Assembly (NCBI RefSeq): GCF_016909495.1
Contig: NZ_JAFBFW010000002.1
Coordinates: 186,001-250,000, forward strand
Reading direction: 5' to 3'
DNA length: 64,000 bases
From: Pantoea coffeiphila
GTDB taxonomy: Bacteria > Pseudomonadota > Gammaproteobacteria > Enterobacterales > Enterobacteriaceae
Shown piece by piece: positions 35,894 through 45,364 of the stretch. The notes beneath the pieces are model-generated. The model saw only the letters and a program-made list of their open reading frames with translations. It searched no databases and was not told the DNA's origin. Positions within the stretch are counted from its first letter, which is position 1. Every line of letters begins with the position of its first letter. The translations under genes were made by a program, and so were the position numbers.

Positions 35894-36215
35894 ACATATC
35901 CAGTGTGATCAACATTACTTACTTCTGCCAGATTAACATCATTCAGGTTATGTTTTACATGACCAAAATGTTGTGCAATATCGTTGATATTGTGAACGAA
36001 AGGTAACATTCGCGACCTTCATCACAAAATTCGCAATAGCGTTAACTACCTCAAATTTTGATGATTTTGTCCCTGAGTGCACCGCTCGTTTGCTTGACCG
36101 GCCCTGCTAATTCTCTACAGTACTCAAACAGGCTGAATGTGTTTTAAACAGCCATCGGGCGAATTGCCTGATGTTTCCCCACCAATTTTGAATGTCTTGC
36201 GAGGGATGTAGAAGC
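35894..36215. other. Divergent clpS/cspD control region
   Basis: The gap carries both promoters. The part near clpS is AT-rich. A clear sigma-70-type promoter for cspD is listed separately. No gene is seen; the macAB and ybjX genes that flank cspD in E. coli are absent. Confidence 0.5.
36094..36121 (+). promoter_or_regulatory. Probable cspD promoter
   Basis: TTGACC (36094-36099) and TACAGT (36116-36121) are separated by 16 bases, giving a predicted start near 36128 and an 88-base leader. Confidence 0.5.
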
Positions 36216-36443
36216 ATGGAGACGGGTACTGTTAAATGGTTTAATAACGCCAAAGGCTTCGGTTTCATCTGCCCGGTAGGGGGTGGCGACGATATCTTCG
36301 CGCACTACTCCACGATTCAGATGGATGGATACAGAACGCTGAAAGCCGGGCAACAAGTCCAGTTTGATGTGCATCAGGGGCCAAAAGGCAATCATGCCAG
36401 CCTGATCGTCCCTGTAGAAACGGCAGTCGCGGTAAGCGCCTGA
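36216..36443 (+). CDS. cspD: Cold shock-like protein CspD
   Basis: CspD is a stationary-phase and persistence-linked cold-shock-fold protein that binds single-stranded DNA and slows replication. The 75-residue product from the ATG at 36216 (METGTVKWFNNAKGFGFI) has the RNP1-type KGFGFI and a variant RNP2 DIFAHY. The extra tail after residue 67 (PVETAVAVSA) is typical of CspD. An in-frame start eight codons earlier lacks family support. Confidence 0.95.
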   Translation: METGTVKWFNNAKGFGFICPVGGGDDIFAHYSTIQMDGYRTLKAGQQVQFDVHQGPKGNHASLIVPVETAVAVSA

Positions 36444-36476
36444 CCTTTCTAACTCATTCTGTACAACCCTGCGACA

Positions 36477-36506
36477 AAATGCCAGCCAGCGATGCTGGCA
36501 TTTTTA
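36477..36506 (+). terminator. Intrinsic terminator after cspD
   Basis: AAATGCCAGC / GCTGGCATTT (36477-36486 / 36494-36503) followed by TT lies 34 bases past the cspD stop. Confidence 0.88.
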
Positions 36507-36580
36507 TGCGATAACTGCACAACGGTATTAATATTGGGCTGAATAGTCGCTTTTCAACCCGCCACCGCGCCCGTTTTCCC

Positions 36581-38245
36581 TCAGTCCGCCTTCCCTCTTG
36601 CCAGCCACTGCACGCGGGCAAACATTTTACGCAACAATGATGGAATCGCCTCCGTGCCGCGAACGGCAGCCTCTTCCGCCACCGCAATCGCCAGGTCAGG
36701 CTTTGACGAATGGGAGATGGCTTTGGCGATAACCCGCCGCAGGTTCATCGGCACGCCCTCGGGTAAACGCGCTACACGATGATATACCGCCGAGAATCCC
36801 TGCCTGTACAGGAAATGCTCCATATCCAGTGCGGGTAATTGCGTCAGATAGTTCGCTTCATGTTCTTCTGCTGATATCTGACTGCGCGCCGTAGCGGCAT
36901 ATTTTTTCCCGGCTTCGTCGCCATCGGTCAGCACGTGCCACTCAATGCCCATGCGCCGGGCAAATTTCAGCAGCGGTTTCAGCCCCGACTGCGCAAACTC
37001 GATGACTTTGATCCCTTCAGCGGCAAAATGATAATTGCACTGCCGCGCCAGCTCATTCATCACCCAGACTTCCGTTTCGCCCTCCACCAGCAGCCAGCAG
37101 CGGGCAAACAGCGCCGAGGGCCGGTTCAGGCGAATATGGAAGGCAATACGCCGTGCGTCTTCACTGCTCAGTCCGCTCTCACCCAGCCGCCAGGCGGCAA
37201 CCCGCCCGCTGTCGCGCACCAGACGGCAAACATGTTCAACCGGCACCTGCGCCAGCAGCTCACCGGAGTTGGTCGTGGCAATCTGCTGCAGCGGTAGCAC
37301 TGCAAGCAGCTCCTGTGCTACCGCCAGCATAATAGGATGAAGCCGCGTTTCAGGATCTTCCAGCAGCAGCAGCGGCCGTGCCTGCGGTGCAAGCTGCTGA
37401 ACGCCGCGGACTTGCACCAGCTGTGCAAACATCTGTAACAGGATCAGCCGCCGACTGCGGCTGTCGGCGGCCACAATCAGCTGATTGATTTCGGCCAGAT
37501 GCCGCCAGCCAAGTCGGGAAGCACGATGATGGTGAGGCGCGCGCTTTTGCGGCACATCATCCACGGACTGCTGCCAGGAGAAATAGTGCTCCAGCAGCTG
37601 TTGCAGCGTGCCCAGCCCCTGCTGTAGCGCGCTGTCAGTAAGATTTTGCGGTCGGGAAACCACGTCGCGCGTCAAATCGCTTATCTGGCTGACCAGCTCA
37701 CCAAACTGCCGCTCTCCTGCCTCGGCAATCGCTTCACGCGGCAGGCGACGGCTAAAGCGCGCATCCCGTAACCTCAGTACCGGATGCAGCTGTATTAGCA
37801 ATTTCACCCGCTCATTGCAGGCGCTGCCTTCCAGCAGCGGCAGCCCTTCGCTGTCGATAAACTGGCGTCGGGTCGTCACACGATCGTCGGCCTGTAAACG
37901 CCCTTCAAAGCGTAATCTGATCCGCTGAAGACGATCGTCTCCTTTACGCCACAACGACGAATAACGCTGATAGCGATCGGACTGCACATCGCCCTGCTCC
38001 TCACACCAGGTAAAGATTGCATACAGACGTTGCTCGCGGCTTTGTTGCTCCCCTGGCGGATAATAGAAATCATGCGGGGTAAACTGATACAGCTCCTGCT
38101 GCGGCGCTAACAGCAGCGACAGTACATCCAGCAGGCTGGATTTACCCCAGGCATTCTCACCAATCAGTACATTGTGCTGTTCCAGCGGCAGCACCAGTCG
38201 ACTCAGGCCACGAAAGCCCATGACGTCAATTTGTTCCAGAATCAT
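36581..38245 (-). CDS. ybjD: OLD-family ATP-dependent nuclease-like protein YbjD
   Basis: YbjD has an N-terminal SMC/RecF-like ATPase half (FRGLSRLVLPLEQHN, P-loop GENAWGKSS at about 29-37, LLLLEDPETRLHP as Walker B) and a C-terminal Toprim domain (LLVEGETEVWV and VLTDGDEAGKKYA with the acidic residues). This is the overcoming-lysogenisation-defect nuclease layout. The 554-residue length is close to E. coli YbjD. Its role in E. coli is not firmly known; a DNA repair or anti-phage role is inference. It stands alone, with no obvious partner such as GajB, and with cspD and hcp as neighbours because aqpZ, lysO, ybjX and macAB are absent. Confidence 0.93.
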   Translation of the reverse strand: MILEQIDVMGFRGLSRLVLPLEQHNVLIGENAWGKSSLLDVLSLLLAPQQELYQFTPHDFYYPPGEQQSREQRLYAIFTWCEEQGDVQSDRYQRYSSLWRKGDDRLQRIRLRFEGRLQADDRVTTRRQFIDSEGLPLLEGSACNERVKLLIQLHPVLRLRDARFSRRLPREAIAEAGERQFGELVSQISDLTRDVVSRPQNLTDSALQQGLGTLQQLLEHYFSWQQSVDDVPQKRAPHHHRASRLGWRHLAEINQLIVAADSRSRRLILLQMFAQLVQVRGVQQLAPQARPLLLLEDPETRLHPIMLAVAQELLAVLPLQQIATTNSGELLAQVPVEHVCRLVRDSGRVAAWRLGESGLSSEDARRIAFHIRLNRPSALFARCWLLVEGETEVWVMNELARQCNYHFAAEGIKVIEFAQSGLKPLLKFARRMGIEWHVLTDGDEAGKKYAATARSQISAEEHEANYLTQLPALDMEHFLYRQGFSAVYHRVARLPEGVPMNLRRVIAKAISHSSKPDLAIAVAEEAAVRGTEAIPSLLRKMFARVQWLARGKAD

Positions 38246-38344
38246 ATCCGCCTCAACTCGTCCGTTTTAATGAGAATGGTCGGCGGACAGCGTCAGGTCA
38301 AGGCTCGTAATGCAGATTACTATTATTTCCATTTACGCATGAAT

Positions 38345-38358
38345 TTGAGCCAGATCAA
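38345..38358 (+). promoter_or_regulatory. FNR site upstream of hcp
   Basis: TTGAG-CCAG-ATCAA matches the FNR consensus at 9 of 10 positions. If the -10 is TATAAG at 38413-38418, the site is centred about 72.5 bases before the start, the unusual FNR position reported for the E. coli hcp promoter. Confidence 0.72.
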
Positions 38359-38415
38359 GTCGATACCTGATTCACCCGGCTGAAGCTTGCAATCATCGGC
38401 TGCACGATCTTTTAT

Positions 38416-38438
38416 AAGGTGTATTTAAAATACATCTT
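38416..38438. promoter_or_regulatory. NsrR operator in the hcp promoter
   Basis: An 11-1-11 inverted repeat, AAGGTGTATTT then A then AAATACATCTT, matches the NsrR consensus. The symmetry extends to a 31-bp palindrome with a single mismatch (38412-38442). It overlaps the predicted -10 and start, so NsrR would repress hcp until nitric oxide destroys its iron-sulphur cluster. Confidence 0.85.
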
Positions 38439-38452
38439 ATAAGGATGAGATC

Positions 38453-40105
38453 ATGTTTTGTATTCAATGTGAGCAAACAATGCGTACGCCAGCCGGTGAC
38501 GGCTGCGCCTATGCACAGGGTATGTGTGGTAAAACGGCGGAAACGTCCGATCTTCAGGATCTGCTGGTCGCCGTACTGCAGGGCCTGTCGGCGTGGGCGC
38601 TGGAAGCACGTAGTCTGGGGATTGTCGATCACCAGGTCGACAGCTTTTCACCCCGCGCCTTCTTCTCCACGCTGACCAACGTCAACTTTGATTCCCATCG
38701 TATTATCGATTACGCCTTCGAAGCGATTCGCCTGCGTGAGGATCTGCGCCAGCGCTGTGAACTGGTGGCCGGAAGCGCAGCACCGCATCACCCGCTGGCC
38801 AATCTGCGTCTGGAGAGCCACGACGTCAGCGTTCTGCAACAGCAGGCGGCGCAGTTTGCTCTGCGCGATGCGAACACCCACCCCGATATCCTCGGCTTGC
38901 GCCTGCTGAATCTGTACGGTCTGAAAGGCGCGGCGGCCTATATGGAGCATGCTCACGTACATGGTCGTTTCGACAATGACGTCTACGCCCAATATCACCA
39001 GATCATGGCCTGGCTCGGCACCCAGCCGAACGACAGCGCGAAACTGGTCGACTGCGCGATGCAAATCGGCAAGATGAACTTCGCCATTATGGGCATGCTG
39101 GATGAAGCACAAACCAGCGTTTACGGCGACCCGCAGCCGACGACGGTGAACGTCCGCCCGGTTGCCGGTAAAGCGATTTTGATTTCCGGCCACGATCTGA
39201 AAGACCTTCAGCTGCTGCTGGAACAGACCGCTGGCAAAGGTATTAATGTTTATACCCACGGCGAGATGTTGCCCGCTCACGGCTACCCGGAACTGAAAAA
39301 ACACCCGCATCTGGTCGGCAACTACGGCAGCGGCTGGCAAAACCAACAGACCGAGTTTGCCCGTTTCCCCGGCCCGGTCATCATGACCTCCAACTGCATT
39401 ATCGATCCCACCGTCGGCGACTATCAGCAGCGCATCTGGACCCGCAGCATCGTTGGCTGGCCGGGCGTGAACCATATCGAAGACGAAGATTTTACATCAG
39501 TTATCAACCAGGCGCTGGCGATGCCGGGATTCCCGTACAGTGAAATCCCGCATGAGATCACCGTCGGATTTGGCCGAAAAGTGTTACAGGATGCGTGCGA
39601 CAGCGTGATTGACCTGGTCAGCCGTAAAAAACTGCGCCACGTCTTTGTGATTGGCGGCTGTGACGGCAGCCGCGACCAGCGCAGCTATTACACCGAACTG
39701 GCGCTGGCAGCCCCGAAAGACGCGCTGATTATGACGCTCGGCTGCGGCAAGTATCGCTTTAACAAGCTCGACTTCGGCACCATCGAAGGGCTACCCCGCC
39801 TGCTGGATGTCGGCCAGTGCAATGACAGTTACTCGGCAATTATGCTGGCGGTGAAACTGGCCGAAAAACTGAACTGCGGGGTTAACGATCTGCCGCTGTC
39901 GCTGATGCTCTCCTGGTTTGAGCAGAAGGCCATTGTCGTGCTGCTGACGCTGCTGGCGCTGGGGGTTAAGAATGTGCGCACCGGCCCAACCGTTCCGGCA
40001 TTCCTGACAGAAAACCTGCTGACCATCCTCAACGAACAGTTTGGCCTGATGCCGGTCAACACTGCCGAACAGGATATGGCTATCGCGCTGGGCGAAGAGG
40101 TATAA
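38453..40105 (+). CDS. hcp: Hydroxylamine reductase / hybrid cluster protein
   Basis: Hcp is an iron-sulphur protein with a hybrid Fe-S-O cluster that reduces nitric oxide (and hydroxylamine in vitro) and can act as a protein S-nitrosylase under anaerobic nitrate growth. The 550-residue protein has the N-terminal cysteine motif CX2CX11CX6C (C3, C6, C18, C25), the form found in facultative anaerobes, and C-terminal hybrid-cluster residues ([26 protein letters not shown]). It is three bases ahead of its reductase hcr. Confidence 0.98.
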   Translation: MFCIQCEQTMRTPAGDGCAYAQGMCGKTAETSDLQDLLVAVLQGLSAWALEARSLGIVDHQVDSFSPRAFFSTLTNVNFDSHRIIDYAFEAIRLREDLRQRCELVAGSAAPHHPLANLRLESHDVSVLQQQAAQFALRDANTHPDILGLRLLNLYGLKGAAAYMEHAHVHGRFDNDVYAQYHQIMAWLGTQPNDSAKLVDCAMQIGKMNFAIMGMLDEAQTSVYGDPQPTTVNVRPVAGKAILISGHDLKDLQLLLEQTAGKGINVYTHGEMLPAHGYPELKKHPHLVGNYGSGWQNQQTEFARFPGPVIMTSNCIIDPTVGDYQQRIWTRSIVGWPGVNHIEDEDFTSVINQALAMPGFPYSEIPHEITVGFGRKVLQDACDSVIDLVSRKKLRHVFVIGGCDGSRDQRSYYTELALAAPKDALIMTLGCGKYRFNKLDFGTIEGLPRLLDVGQCNDSYSAIMLAVKLAEKLNCGVNDLPLSLMLSWFEQKAIVVLLTLLALGVKNVRTGPTVPAFLTENLLTILNEQFGLMPVNTAEQDMAIALGEEV

Positions 40106-40108
40106 ATC

Positions 40109-41107
40109 ATGGACATGCATCCCCTGTGTCAGTGGCGGATGCAGGTTCATCACCTGCATCAGGAAACGCCGGATGTCTGGACCATTGCGCTGATTAACCA
40201 CGATTTTTATCGCTGGCAGGCAGGACAGTATGCACTGGTCAGCATTGCGGGCAGCGATGAACTGCGCGCCTACACCCTCTCCTCCACGCCCGGACAAAGC
40301 GCGTTGATTACGCTGACCGTACGCCATATTGCCGAGGGCAAAGGCTCAGGCTGGCTGACGCAGCAGCTGAAACCGGGCGATCACCTCTGGCTGTCCGATC
40401 CGCAGGGCGAATTCAGCTGTGAAAAGTATCCGGCCGCAAACTATCTGTTTCTGGCCGCGGGCTGCGGCATCACGCCGGTGATGTCAATGTGCCGCTGGCT
40501 GCGGGAGCATCGGCCGGAATGCAGCGTGCGGTTGATTTACAGCGTGCGTTCCGCCAGCGATGTGATCTTTGCCAGTGAACTGGTCGCCATGCAGCCCTGG
40601 CTGAAACTGACCGTAGTAGCGGAAAATCAGCCCGCAGCGGACATGCTGGCAGGTCGCCTGGACCGTGAGCGCCTTGCAGCAATCGCACCGGATATTGCTG
40701 ACGCAACGGTGATGATCTGCGGACCTCAACCCTATATGGATCTGATGGAGAGCGATGCCGCCGCGCTGGGTGCCAGGCAAATACTGACAGAACGATTTAC
40801 ACCCGTTGCCGCTACTGCACATGTTGAACCAGCCTCCGAAGCAGGCGCTACTCTGACCATCAGCGGCCCGCCGCTCGCTGCTGCGGCACCGTTCCCCGCT
40901 GGCTGGTCACTGCTGGCCGCCATGGAGGCCCATCATCTTCCGGTCACCGCCGTATGCCGGGCGGGCGTTTGCGGCTGCTGTAAAACGCGCGTTGCCAGCG
41001 GCAACTACACAACCAGCAGCACGCTGACGCTCAGCGATGCCGAGATCGCCCAGGGTTATGTGCTGGCGTGCAGCTGCCAGCCAAACAGCGATATTGTTAT
41101 TGGCTGA
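40109..41107 (+). CDS. hcr: NADH oxidoreductase Hcr
   Basis: Hcr passes electrons from NADH to Hcp. The 332-residue protein has a ferredoxin-reductase FAD domain (YTLSSTPGQ), an NAD domain (AAGCGITPVMSMCRWL) and a C-terminal plant-type [2Fe-2S] domain with CRAGVCGCC (CX4CX2C) and a later C in LACSCQP. It is about ten residues longer than my recollection of E. coli Hcr. Spacing to hcp is three bases, so they are one operon under FNR and NsrR control. Confidence 0.96.
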   Translation: MDMHPLCQWRMQVHHLHQETPDVWTIALINHDFYRWQAGQYALVSIAGSDELRAYTLSSTPGQSALITLTVRHIAEGKGSGWLTQQLKPGDHLWLSDPQGEFSCEKYPAANYLFLAAGCGITPVMSMCRWLREHRPECSVRLIYSVRSASDVIFASELVAMQPWLKLTVVAENQPAADMLAGRLDRERLAAIAPDIADATVMICGPQPYMDLMESDAAALGARQILTERFTPVAATAHVEPASEAGATLTISGPPLAAAAPFPAGWSLLAAMEAHHLPVTAVCRAGVCGCCKTRVASGNYTTSSTLTLSDAEIAQGYVLACSCQPNSDIVIG

Positions 41108-41164
41108 CCCACCGCGTGTGAAACAGCTTGTTGCACACGCTTTCCCGATCCTGTTCGTCTTCAA

Positions 41165-41171
41165 CTATGCT
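41165..41171 (+). promoter_or_regulatory. Possible sigma-S -10 element of poxB
   Basis: CTATGCT fits the RpoS -10 preference (CTAYRCT) and lies about 60 bases before the poxB start. E. coli poxB depends on RpoS, so the assignment is plausible but rests on seven bases. Confidence 0.35.
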
Positions 41172-41228
41172 TTTGCCAGGAATTAATCACGGTATTTTAA
41201 TTCGATCGTGCTGAACGAGGAGGAAAGC

Positions 41229-42950
41229 ATGAAGCAAACTGTTGCGGCACTGGTCGCGAAAACCCTTGAAAGTGCAGGAGTAAAGCGCATCTGGGGCGTG
41301 ACCGGCGACTCGCTTAATGGACTGAGTGACAGCCTTAATAAGATGGGAACCATTCGCTGGATGCCCACCCGCCATGAAGAGGTAGCGGCTTTTGCTGCCG
41401 GGGCAGAGGCGCATCTTACCGGTGAACTGGCGGTCTGTGCCGGTTCCTGCGGACCGGGTAACCTGCATCTGATCAATGGCCTGTTTGACTGTCATCGCAA
41501 CCATGTTCCGGTGCTGGCCATTGCCGCACATATCCCCTCAAGCGAAATCGGCAGCAACTATTTCCAGGAAACCCATCCGCAGGAGCTGTTCCGCGAATGC
41601 AGCCACTACTGCGAGCTGGTCTCCAATCCCGAGCAGCTGCCGCAGGTACTCGGTATCGCGATGCGTAAAGCGATACTCAATCGGGGCGTCTCGGTGGTGG
41701 TTCTGCCGGGTGACGTCGCCCTTCAGCTCGCCCCGGAGGGTGCCAGCGATGCCTGGTATCCTCCGCAGCAGCCGCTGGTGCGCCCTACGGCCGGACAGCT
41801 CTCCGCGCTGGCTGAAAAACTTAACGCCGCCAGCAATATTACCCTGCTGTGCGGCAGCGGCTGCGCCGGAGCCCATGCCGAGGTGGTGAAACTGGCCGAA
41901 ACCCTGAAAGCACCGATTGTTCACGCCCTGCGCGGGAAAGAACACATTGAGTATGACAACCCCTATGATGTCGGTATGACCGGGCTGATCGGTTTTTCAT
42001 CGGGATATCACGCGATGATGAATGCCGATACGCTGGTGGTACTTGGCAGCCAGTTCCCCTATCGCGCGTTTTATCCGCCTGAAGCACAGATTATTCAGAT
42101 TGATATCAATCCCGGCAGCCTTGGCAGCCACAGCCATGTGAATATGGCGCTGGTGGGTGATATCAAAGCCACGCTGAGCGAGCTTCTGCCGCAGCTCAGC
42201 GTAAAAAGCGAGCGACGGTTCCTGGACAAAGCCCTGGAGCACTATGCGAGGACTCGCAAAGATCTCGACGATCTGGCCACCGCTAACGATAAACAGGCGA
42301 TCCATCCGCAGTATCTGGCACAGCAGGTCAGTCGGTTCGCCGCAGAAGATGCCATATTCAGCTGCGACGTCGGCACGCCAACCGTGTGGGCGGCCCGCTA
42401 TCTGAAAATGAACGGCAAGCGTCGCCTGCTGGGATCGTTCAGCCACGGTTCCATGGCTAACGCCATGCCGCAGGCGCTGGGCGCGCAGGCCATCGATCCA
42501 CAGCGGCAGGTTATCGCCCTGTGCGGCGACGGCGGCTTCAGTATGCTGATGGGCGATTTTCTTTCGCTGGCCCAGCTCAAACTCCCGGTGAAAATCGTGG
42601 TGTTTAATAACAGCGTGCTGGGCTTTGTGGCGATGGAAATGAAAGCCGGAGGCTATATGACCGACGGCACCGAACTGCATAATCCTAACTTTGCGGCAAT
42701 CGCCGAAGCCTGCGGCGTTAAGGGAATTCGTGTGGAGCGAGCCTCCGACCTTGATGATGCACTGCAGCAGGCATTTGCACACGATGGCCCGGCCCTGGTG
42801 GATGTGGTGACCGCGAAAGAAGAACTGGCAATGCCGCCGGAGATTAAATTGGAACAGGCCAAAGGATTCAGCCTGTATATGCTGCGGGCGATTATCAACG
42901 GTCGTGGCGATGAAGTGGTCGAACTGGCAAAAACTAACTGGCTGAGGTAA
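41229..42950 (+). CDS. poxB: Pyruvate dehydrogenase (quinone), pyruvate oxidase
   Basis: PoxB is a peripheral membrane flavoenzyme that decarboxylates pyruvate to acetate and CO2 and feeds electrons to ubiquinone, mainly in stationary phase. From the ATG at 41229, with AGGAGG just before it, the product is 573 residues. It has the thiamine-diphosphate enzyme layout: N-terminal PYR domain ([13 protein letters not shown]), central FAD domain and C-terminal PP domain with [17 protein letters not shown]. The C-terminal amphipathic lipid-binding helix (ELAKTNWLR) is present. Confidence 0.97.
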   Translation: MKQTVAALVAKTLESAGVKRIWGVTGDSLNGLSDSLNKMGTIRWMPTRHEEVAAFAAGAEAHLTGELAVCAGSCGPGNLHLINGLFDCHRNHVPVLAIAAHIPSSEIGSNYFQETHPQELFRECSHYCELVSNPEQLPQVLGIAMRKAILNRGVSVVVLPGDVALQLAPEGASDAWYPPQQPLVRPTAGQLSALAEKLNAASNITLLCGSGCAGAHAEVVKLAETLKAPIVHALRGKEHIEYDNPYDVGMTGLIGFSSGYHAMMNADTLVVLGSQFPYRAFYPPEAQIIQIDINPGSLGSHSHVNMALVGDIKATLSELLPQLSVKSERRFLDKALEHYARTRKDLDDLATANDKQAIHPQYLAQQVSRFAAEDAIFSCDVGTPTVWAARYLKMNGKRRLLGSFSHGSMANAMPQALGAQAIDPQRQVIALCGDGGFSMLMGDFLSLAQLKLPVKIVVFNNSVLGFVAMEMKAGGYMTDGTELHNPNFAAIAEACGVKGIRVERASDLDDALQQAFAHDGPALVDVVTAKEELAMPPEIKLEQAKGFSLYMLRAIINGRGDEVVELAKTNWLR

Positions 42951-42969
42951 AAAAGGATTGTCTTTTTTT

Positions 42970-42991
42970 CGGGCGCTGCGGCGCCCGTTTT
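42970..42991 (+). terminator. Terminator after poxB
   Basis: CGGGCGC / GCGCCCG (42970-42976 / 42981-42987) followed by TTTT lies between poxB and ltaE. Confidence 0.8.
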
Positions 42992-43012
42992 CATGGGTAG
43001 AGGAGAGCAAAT

Positions 43013-44017
43013 GTGATCGATCTGCGTAGTGATACCGTAACACGCCCGAGCCAGGCAATGCTGGCAGCAATGATGACCGCTGAAACCGGTGATGATGTCT
43101 ATGGTGATGACCCGACGGTAAATCTGCTGGAGGCGGAAGCCGCAGCGCTCAGCGGCAAAGAGGCGGCGCTGTTTCTGCCCACCGGCACTCAGGCAAATCT
43201 GGTGGCGCTGCTCTGCCACTGCCAGCGCGGCGAAGAATACATCGTCGGCCAGCTGGCCCATAACTACAAATATGAAGCGGGTGGAGCTGCAGTACTTGGC
43301 AGCATCCAGCCACAGCCGATTTTAGCCGCCGGTGACGGCACGCTGCCGCTGGATGTGGTCGCACAGTTTATTAAACCAGACGACCTGCATTTCGCCATCA
43401 CCCGCCTGCTCAGCCTGGAGAATACCCATAACGGCAAAGTGCTGCCGCTGAGCTATCTGCAACAGGCGTGGGAATTTACCCGCCAGCGCGGGCTGGCACT
43501 GCATATTGACGGTGCGCGCATCTTTAATGCTGCGGTGGCGCTGAACGTGCCGCTGGAAGAAATCAGCCGCTACTGCGACACCTTAACCATCTGCCTGTCT
43601 AAAGGGCTGGGTGCGCCGGTCGGTTCGCTGCTGTGCGGCAGTGCGGAATTTATCCAGCGCGCACGCCGCTGGCGGAAAATGACCGGCGGCGGCCTGCGCC
43701 AGGCGGGTATCCTCGCCGCAGCCGGGCGCTATGCGCTGCAAAACAACGTTGAACGCCTGCGGGAAGATCATGATAACGCAGCCTGGCTGGCCGGTGCGCT
43801 GCGTGAAATCGGCGTGGATGTCACCCGTCACGATACCAATATGCTGTTCCTGCGCCTGCCGGAAAATCAGATTGCCGCGCTGGGGCCGTGGATGCGCGAG
43901 CGCGGCATTCTGCTCAGCCCGGGCGCGGTAACACGGCTGGTGACCCATCTGGACGTCAATCGTGATGCGCTGCAAACCCTCGTTAATGAGTGGCAGGCAT
44001 TTTTGGCACAATATTGA
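43013..44017 (+). CDS. ltaE: Low-specificity L-threonine aldolase
   Basis: LtaE is a PLP enzyme that splits L-threonine and L-allo-threonine to glycine and acetaldehyde. The 334-residue protein opens with MIDLRSDTVTRPSQAM and has the PLP lysine in ICLSKGLGAPVGS. The start must be the GTG at 43013, since the overlapping ATG at 43011 meets a stop at once; AGGAGAG at 43001 supports it. It follows poxB as in E. coli; the downstream ybjT and ybjS of E. coli are missing. Confidence 0.96.
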   Translation: MIDLRSDTVTRPSQAMLAAMMTAETGDDVYGDDPTVNLLEAEAAALSGKEAALFLPTGTQANLVALLCHCQRGEEYIVGQLAHNYKYEAGGAAVLGSIQPQPILAAGDGTLPLDVVAQFIKPDDLHFAITRLLSLENTHNGKVLPLSYLQQAWEFTRQRGLALHIDGARIFNAAVALNVPLEEISRYCDTLTICLSKGLGAPVGSLLCGSAEFIQRARRWRKMTGGGLRQAGILAAAGRYALQNNVERLREDHDNAAWLAGALREIGVDVTRHDTNMLFLRLPENQIAALGPWMRERGILLSPGAVTRLVTHLDVNRDALQTLVNEWQAFLAQY

Positions 44018-44098
44018 TTAACCTCAGGCCAGGTGATATTGCTGCCGGTATGAGGGACGCTGAACGGGCCAGTACAAGCCCGTCCAGTATCCGGGCGA

Positions 44099-44947
44099 TT
44101 AACCCGAACCCGTCCCATATTTTTCAATCAGCGCCGAAGCAATAGCTTCCGTTTCCGCATCGGCAAAGCCGCGATAGTCGCTCTGGCGAAAGTGCATCTG
44201 AAACGCCGCGATCAGCACCTGCTGCTGGTACGGTGTCATCTGCGGAGTGACCTCATAACCGTAGCTTGCCAGCAGGCCAAGCAGCTTACTTTTATCTACC
44301 CGCTGGGCGGGTGAGCGGTTGCCGAGATAAAACGCGACCCGGTCAGCATCGGGCCAGGCGCCCACACCCTGCTCCGCCAGCCACTGCCAGGGAAACATCG
44401 GGCCGGGGTCCTGCTTACGCATCGGCGCAATATCGCTGTGCGCCACCACATCCTGCGGACGAATACCGTAGCGCTGCACAATATCGCGAGCCAGCGGCAG
44501 CAGTGCAGCCATTTGCGAAGGGGGAAACGGAGCGAAAACCATCTCTTTCCCCACCCGCCGCCAGCCGGGGTTTTCCAGTTCAATACCAATCGAGGTGTCG
44601 TTAAGCCGCGTGGCTCCCTGCCAGTAGCTGATTCCCGCATGCCACGCCAGCATCGATTCCGGCACCAGCCGCCAGACCAGTGGTTGCCCATCATATTTCG
44701 GGGGTGATGCCGGCAACAGATAATGTGCACTCACCGAGTGGTTAGTCAGCGTATTGAGTGAAGGGGAAAAATCACCTGCGGTATAGTGGATAACCAGCAC
44801 TTTAATACGCGGACGTGCCCCCCAGGCCTCCTGGCGGGTATCCACCGTATATCCCTTCTGTTCATGCAGCCCCTGCGGCGTAATAGAGGTCAGCAAATAG
44901 ATTGCCAGCAGTACCAGCAGTGGGCGAATAAAGGACAGCGGGGTCAT
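44099..44947 (-). CDS. amiD: N-acetylmuramoyl-L-alanine amidase AmiD, without the lipoprotein cysteine
   Basis: AmiD is a zinc amidase (Amidase_2, T7-lysozyme fold) that cleaves the lactyl-peptide bond in murein and anhydromuropeptides. Zinc-ligand motifs are intact: VIHYTAG (His54) and [18 protein letters not shown]-terminal peptidoglycan-binding helical region follows. E. coli AmiD is an outer-membrane lipoprotein with an LLLAGC lipobox. Here the N-terminus ([20 protein letters not shown], then SITPQG) has a hydrophobic stretch but no cysteine, so the protein is either secreted to the periplasm or held by an uncleaved anchor. The start overlaps the ybjQ stop (ATGA), which leaves little room for another start. 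Confidence 0.93.
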   Translation of the reverse strand: MTPLSFIRPLLVLLAIYLLTSITPQGLHEQKGYTVDTRQEAWGARPRIKVLVIHYTAGDFSPSLNTLTNHSVSAHYLLPASPPKYDGQPLVWRLVPESMLAWHAGISYWQGATRLNDTSIGIELENPGWRRVGKEMVFAPFPPSQMAALLPLARDIVQRYGIRPQDVVAHSDIAPMRKQDPGPMFPWQWLAEQGVGAWPDADRVAFYLGNRSPAQRVDKSKLLGLLASYGYEVTPQMTPYQQQVLIAAFQMHFRQSDYRGFADAETEAIASALIEKYGTGSG

Positions 44948-45267
44948 GGGCGGCTCAGCTTCACCGCGGTGCCGCTAATCAGAATCATCAGCATATTGTC
45001 CTTACCGACGCTCTCATAACCAATATGGACGCCAACCACGGCATCAGCCCCCATTGCTTTTGCCTGTTTTTCCAGGTCTTCAAAGGCAATTTTACGTCCT
45101 TTAGCCAGCTCTTTCTCATAAGAGCCCACTCGACCACCCACGATGTCGCGTATGCCCGCAAAAAAATCGCGGAAGATATTTACACCCAGGATCACCTCTG
45201 AGGTCACGACGCCACAATAGTCAGCGATCGGGCTCCCTTCCAGCGTTGGGGTAGTGGAAAATTTCAT
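44944..45267 (-). CDS. ybjQ: YbjQ family protein (UPF0145)
   Basis: A 107-residue protein of the YbjQ/UPF0145 family, function unknown. Family features are visible: [20 protein letters not shown] near the start, [20 protein letters not shown] in the middle and [12 protein letters not shown] near the end. Length equals E. coli YbjQ. It is translationally coupled to amiD through a four-base overlap and is divergent from ybjP. Confidence 0.95.
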   Translation of the reverse strand: MKFSTTPTLEGSPIADYCGVVTSEVILGVNIFRDFFAGIRDIVGGRVGSYEKELAKGRKIAFEDLEKQAKAMGADAVVGVHIGYESVGKDNMLMILISGTAVKLSRP

Positions 45268-45364
45268 GTATCTCTCCTTGTAACAATTACAACGCTCTTA
45301 CTGTGAAGAAGAGCAAATGCCGTCGGTGGTAAAAGCATTCAAGCAGAACAATAAGGAAATCAAG

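Noticed and set aside
36581..38245. YbjD as a Gabija-like defence system
   Set aside because: There is no GajB-type helicase next to it and the gene sits in core synteny; only the OLD-type ATPase-Toprim architecture is shared.
41997..43070. Long open frame (357 codons) on the minus strand opposite poxB and the ltaE start
   Set aside because: Antisense shadow of two well-supported genes; no domain motifs and it crosses the poxB terminator.
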